From Amycolatopsis jejuensis (lineage in GTDB: Bacteria; Actinomycetota; Actinomycetes; Mycobacteriales; Pseudonocardiaceae): DNA of 64,000 nucleotides. Position numbers and translations under genes: made by a program. The notes under the pieces are model-generated. The model had not been told where the DNA came from. It did no database searches and saw nothing but the letters and a program-made list of their open reading frames with translations. The DNA lies in assembly GCF_000717335.1 (NCBI RefSeq), contig NZ_JNYZ01000011.1:248001-312000 (forward strand), in the 5' to 3' direction. Below are positions 60,495 to 64,000 of the stretch, in pieces; positions within the stretch are counted from its first letter, which is position 1; every line of letters starts with the position of its first letter.

Positions 60495-61230
60495 TGCGTT
60501 GTTGCCCCATTCGTGACTGGCGGTGCGTGTCCGGATCCTGCCCACAGGCGGTTGTGCGGTGGGACCCGCCGGGTGGATGCCTCGCACCCGCCATCCGGCG
60601 GTACTTGGTGCGCAATCCGAGGTGGGATCGTGCCGCGAGCTCCGCACCCGGGTCGCCCGCTGCGCTGCCGATGGGCGCTCTTTCCCGGATCGGCGGGTGA
60701 GCGCATCCGGGCGGTCCCGGCCACGAGCGTGCACCGAGCGGCGGGGTGAGCGCATCCGGGCGGCCCCTCGTACTGGTGGGCACGGCCGCGCGGAGGCACC
60801 CGCCGCAGACCGACCCGTGGGCAACCCCCACACAGGCCGAAGCTCAGACCGCACCGAGGACGGCTCAACCCCCACCTGCAGGCAGCCGACCGCCCCAACC
60901 ACGCCGCAGACGGCTCCAGCCACGCCTATGGCGGACGGCGGCTCCAACCACCCCTCAGACGACGGCCCAGGCGCCACACCGCAAACGACTCACGCCACAC
61001 CCACAAGGCAGACGGCAGCCCAGACCGCACCGCAGACACCCCGGCACCGGCTCACACCAACCACAACGCCAGACCCACGGCGCCGCGAGGCACCACACCA
61101 CCGCCAGACCCACAGCACCGCCAGACCCACAGCACCGCCAGGCCCATAGCACCGCCAGGCCCACAGCACCGCCAGACCCACAGCACCGCCAGACCCACAG
61201 CACCGCCAGGCACCACCCGCAGGTACCGGC
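60495..61230. other. 736-bp low-complexity intergenic stretch
   Basis: The stretch between the lipoprotein gene and ligA has no supported gene. It contains two copies of a GTGAGCGCATCCGGGCGG-like segment (near 60698 and 60745), then CA/CCG-rich repetitive DNA that becomes a regular 17-bp tandem array. Open frames on both strands code only for Pro/Thr- or Trp/Gly-rich low-complexity text and lack RBSs. Confidence 0.6.
61101..61209. repeat. 17-bp tandem repeat (about 6.4 copies)
   Basis: CCGCCAGACCCACAGCA repeats with starts at 61101, 61118, 61135, 61152, 61169, 61186 and 61203 (partial). Copies differ at two or three positions, for example AGGCCCATAGCA. Because 17 is not a multiple of three, the array is not a coding repeat. 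No spacers, so it is not a CRISPR array. Confidence 0.9.
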
Positions 61231-63222
61231 TCACACCACTCCCGCTGCGATGAGCTGTTCCCAGATCACCCCCTGGTCCACCACCTCCACCCCGAGCTTT
61301 TCCGCTTTCGTCAGCTTGCTCGCTCCCACCTCTGCGCCGGTGATGAGCAGGTCGGTGCTCGCTGAAACCGAGGAGGCCGTTGTCGCGCCTGCGGTTTCGC
61401 ACAGGCGCTGGAAGGTGGGGCGCGGGACCTTCTCCCCGGAGCGGGGGTCGCTGATCGCGCCGGTGACCACCACCGTTTTGCCAGCCAGCGGGGCTTCGGC
61501 GACCACTGCCGGTGGGAGGTCTTCCGCCAGGACGTCCAGGGAGACCCCGCGTTCTCGCAGCCGTTCGAGTTCCGGGCGCAGCCGGGTGAGGTGTTCGATC
61601 AGGGAGGCGGCGACCTTCGGGCCGATGTCCTCCACCGCGACCAGCCCGTCGGCCCCTGCGTCCACGACCTCCTCCAGTGAGCCGAACCCGGCGCGGCACA
61701 GGCGGGCGGCCGTGCCTTCCGACGCCATCGGGATCGCGAGACCGATGAGCGCCCGGCGGAGCCCTACCTGGCGGCTCGCGTCGATCGATTCGATCATGCG
61801 CGTTGCCGAGACCTCGGCGATGCGGTCGAACTCCAGCAGGCGTTCCTTGGTGAGGCGGTAGAAGTCCGACGGGTGTTCCAGGATTCCCGCCTCGGCGAGG
61901 CGTTCGATCCACACGCCGCCGATGGCGTCGATGTCCGCGGCGGCGCGCGATGCCCAGTGGATCAAGCGCCGCACGGTCTGTGCCGGGCAGGAGACGTTGG
62001 TACAGAACAGTTCCCGGCTGTTGCCCTGTTCGGTGAGCGGCTGCGCGCACGACGGGCACGTGCTCGGCGGGACGATGTCGCGCTCCGCGCCGGTGCGTTT
62101 CGACGCGTCGAGTACCCCGGCGACGAACGGGATGACGTCACCGGCGCGGCGCACCAGCACCGTGTCCCCGATCTTGATGCCGCGGGCGCGGATGACCTCC
62201 TGGTTGGCCAGCGTCGCGCGGGTGACCGTGGTCCCGCCCACGAACACCGGCTCCAGCCACGCGACCGGCGCGATCTTGCCCGTCTTGCCGACGTCCCACA
62301 CCACGTCCGCCAGCAGCGTCGTCTTCTCCTCGGCCGCGAACTTGAACGCCAGCGCCCCGCGCGGCGAACTCGACCGCGTGCCTGCCGCGGCGTACGCGAC
62401 GCGGTCGGCCAGCCGCAGGACGGCGCCGTCGAGGTCGTAATCCAGGTCGTTGCGCTGCTGTTCGATCGTGGTGATGGTCGCCTGCGCGGCCTCCGCATCG
62501 ACACAGCGGCGCATGTCCGCCGCGGTGAACCCGAGCGACGTGAGCCCGCGGGCCAGGTCCGTTTCCGCGCCGGCGGGCTCGGTGTCCAGGTCGAAGGCGA
62601 AAAACCGCAGCCGCCGCTCGGCGACGGCGGCCGGATCCTTCGCCCGCAACGTGCCCGCCGCGGCGTTGCGGGGGTTGATCAGCGGCTTGTCCGGATGCGC
62701 GACGTTGTACGCCGTGAACGTGGACCGCAGCATCACCGCCTCGCCGCGCACCTCGACCCGCCCCGGCGCATCGACCCGGTCGGGAATCCCGTCCGTGAGC
62801 GCCCGTACCAGCAGGGTGACGTCGTCTCCGGTGGTGCCGTCACCCCGCGTGACCGCCCGCGCCAGCCTGCCGTTCTCGTACACCAGCGCCAGCGACAGCC
62901 CGTCCAGCTTCGGCATCACGACCACCGGCTGGCCGGGAAACCGGCCGAAGAACGCCGCGACCTGCTCCGGCCGCGTCGCCTTCTCCAGCGACAGCATCGG
63001 CCGCGAATGCCGGATCGGGGCATGCAGCACCGCCGGCCCGCCCACCTGGTCCAGCGGGTTCGGGTCCGGCGCCAGCTCCGGGCTCGCCTCGATCAGCCCG
63101 CGCAGCTCGTCCTCGATCGCGTCGTACTCCGCGTCCGCCACCACCGGCGAACCCCGGTAGTACGCGTCGCGCAGCACGACGATCCGATCGGCGAGTTCCT
63201 GAATCCGCTCCCTGACATCCAC
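61231..63222 (-). CDS. ligA: NAD-dependent DNA ligase
   Basis: A 663-residue ligase. The adenylation Ia domain with VVADAEYDAIEDELR, the adenylated lysine K105 in VMPKLDGLSLAL, the OB fold, the four-Cys zinc finger (CPSC, then CTNVSC), four HhH segments and the C-terminal BRCT domain (LAGKTVVVTGAISDPRSG) are all present. GTG 63222 (reading MDVRERIQEL) is the best start; no strong SD is visible. It may be a second ligase of the genome because gatCAB or other housekeeping neighbours are absent. The 3' end abuts the low-complexity stretch. Confidence 0.92.
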   Translation of the reverse strand: MDVRERIQELADRIVVLRDAYYRGSPVVADAEYDAIEDELRGLIEASPELAPDPNPLDQVGGPAVLHAPIRHSRPMLSLEKATRPEQVAAFFGRFPGQPVVVMPKLDGLSLALVYENGRLARAVTRGDGTTGDDVTLLVRALTDGIPDRVDAPGRVEVRGEAVMLRSTFTAYNVAHPDKPLINPRNAAAGTLRAKDPAAVAERRLRFFAFDLDTEPAGAETDLARGLTSLGFTAADMRRCVDAEAAQATITTIEQQRNDLDYDLDGAVLRLADRVAYAAAGTRSSSPRGALAFKFAAEEKTTLLADVVWDVGKTGKIAPVAWLEPVFVGGTTVTRATLANQEVIRARGIKIGDTVLVRRAGDVIPFVAGVLDASKRTGAERDIVPPSTCPSCAQPLTEQGNSRELFCTNVSCPAQTVRRLIHWASRAAADIDAIGGVWIERLAEAGILEHPSDFYRLTKERLLEFDRIAEVSATRMIESIDASRQVGLRRALIGLAIPMASEGTAARLCRAGFGSLEEVVDAGADGLVAVEDIGPKVAASLIEHLTRLRPELERLRERGVSLDVLAEDLPPAVVAEAPLAGKTVVVTGAISDPRSGEKVPRPTFQRLCETAGATTASSVSASTDLLITGAEVGASKLTKAEKLGVEVVDQGVIWEQLIAAGVV

Positions 63223-63548
63223 GGGACGAGACGCTACCCGGAGCCACCGACAAAACCGGGCACCGCGGCCGGATCGTCCGGGGTACGGAGGCGCTGGAAG
63301 GGCCTCGACGTCCGGCCCGGCGCCGTAACCGGGGGCAACCGCCGCCACGGGCAAGACTGCCCCCAAGCGCCTCGAACGAGCCGTTCCCGGTGCAGCGAAC
63401 CGGATCCGCCGCACCGTTCGGCAACCAGCCGGTCGCGCTCCACCCGGTGCTCCGGAGGAATCGCCTTCCATGATCGGCGACCGTGAAGCAGCCGGGATAC
63501 CGGCAACAGTCAACATTTCCGGGGCCCGGCCACCACAGCCCTCGCCCC
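63223..63548. other. 326-bp intergenic stretch, no gene recognised
   Basis: The segment between ligA and the partial TetR gene has open frames only of shadow type and no convincing RBS. Both flanking genes run leftward. No hairpin repeat or tRNA was noted. Confidence 0.45.
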
Positions 63549-64000
63549 CTACGCGGCCGGATCGTCCGGGGTGAGTGCGCCGAGGATCAGGTCCAGTCCG
63601 AAGGCGAACTCGTCGTCCGGGCCCGGCGCCGGGTCCGGACCCGCTCGTCCGGCGGCGATCTCCGCCAGGTACGGATACTCGTTGCCCGGCAGGGATTCCA
63701 GGAGCTGCGCGGCCGCCGGTTCCTGGCCGCGGAGCTCGTCGAGGGGAAGGCTTCGCTCCTGCAGGACGTTGCCGTACAGGTAACTGTCCACTACCGACAG
63801 CGCGTGGATCGCCATCGTCGGGGAGAAGCCCGACCGGCGCAGGATGCCGAGTACCGAGTCGTGGTGGCGGAGGGTCGCGGGCCCGGGTTTGCTCCGGGAA
63901 TCCAGCAGGCCGGTCGCCCATGGATGCCGCTGCAGGGCACGACGGGCCGACACGGCGAGGCGGCGCAGGTGATCCCGCCAATTCCCGCCGCCGTCGGGCA
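63549..64000 (-). CDS. TetR-family regulator, C-terminal part (5' end outside window)
   Basis: The frame runs in from the right edge; about 149 residues are present. The visible part (HLRRLAVSARRALQRHPWAT, then FSPTMAIHALSVVDSYLYG, then GRAGPDPAPGPDDEFAFGLDLILG) fits the ligand-binding C-terminal TetR_C domain of actinobacterial tetracycline-repressor-like proteins. The DNA-binding helix-turn-helix must lie upstream of position 64000. GTG 63953 within the frame is not the true start. The final codon is at 63549-63551. Confidence 0.75.
   Translation of the reverse strand, partial: PDGGGNWRDHLRRLAVSARRALQRHPWATGLLDSRSKPGPATLRHHDSVLGILRRSGFSPTMAIHALSVVDSYLYGNVLQERSLPLDELRGQEPAAAQLLESLPGNEYPYLAEIAAGRAGPDPAPGPDDEFAFGLDLILGALTPDDPAA

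Noticed and set aside
61101..61209. Possible CRISPR array
   Set aside because: The units are 17 bp, contiguous, degenerate and without spacers; no cas genes are present.

Overview
The window comes from a high-GC actinomycete with a large catabolic and regulatory repertoire. A short hairpin family at 1923-1971 (arms CCGTGAAGG / CCTTCACGG) is, from memory, common between genes in Amycolatopsis. Together with gene content rich in GntR, TetR, MarR, LysR and AraC regulators, P450s and amidohydrolases, this suggests Amycolatopsis or a close Pseudonocardiaceae relative. This is an inference; no 16S rRNA gene is present.

Layout. 1-11130: the 3' end of xylose isomerase, a short archaeal-type aspartyl-tRNA synthetase behind a T-box leader, a SAM methyltransferase, a receptor-type Ser/Thr kinase, a SpoIIE-type phosphatase, and a very large HAMP-array hybrid histidine kinase that is frameshifted at a 111-bp tandem duplication. 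tRNA-Gly(TCC) and tRNA-Pro(TGG) follow. 11243-15997: a tRNA-linked accessory patch with a truncated tyrosine recombinase, an RHS polymorphic-toxin gene that has lost its 5' end, and its small putative immunity gene, in locally AT-richer DNA. 16224-30292: short catabolic or detoxification operons, each with its own regulator: VOC dioxygenase-like plus FAH hydrolase with GntR; nitrilase plus a decayed aldoxime dehydratase with AraC; thioesterase plus P450 with TetR; FAD oxidoreductase plus DUF1059 plus cupin with MarR. 30605-41195: a sugar-acid or hydroxyproline-like catabolic region (IlvD/Edd dehydratase, DapA-type lyase, two-subunit GMC dehydrogenase, APC permease, aldehyde dehydrogenase, mandelate racemase-family dehydratase). 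It is governed by an unusual GntR-Cache fusion regulator, and an AT-rich motif recurs at three of its promoters.

41249-58969: a second large catabolic region. One minus-strand operon encodes a Rieske ferredoxin, a small protein, an ACMSD-type amidohydrolase, two nearly duplicate MHS transporters and a fused 2-oxoacid dehydrogenase E1. Another encodes a polar-amino-acid-type ABC importer, an ATZ/TRZ-type amidohydrolase and an aldehyde dehydrogenase, with a LysR regulator downstream. Facing it on the plus strand are a second ATZ/TRZ-type amidohydrolase, an isochorismatase-family amidase, an enamidase-like amidohydrolase and an LLM flavin monooxygenase. The combination suggests uptake and ring opening of an N-heterocycle or cyclic amide. 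Three promoters in this region share the element TATTTGACC, two of them within an identical 13-mer, which suggests common control. 58959-64000: a secreted HExxH lipoprotein, low-complexity DNA with a 17-bp tandem repeat, an NAD-dependent DNA ligase and the C-terminal part of a TetR regulator cut by the window edge.

All functions are read from motifs and remembered family features. No database search was run, so substrate assignments are hypotheses.
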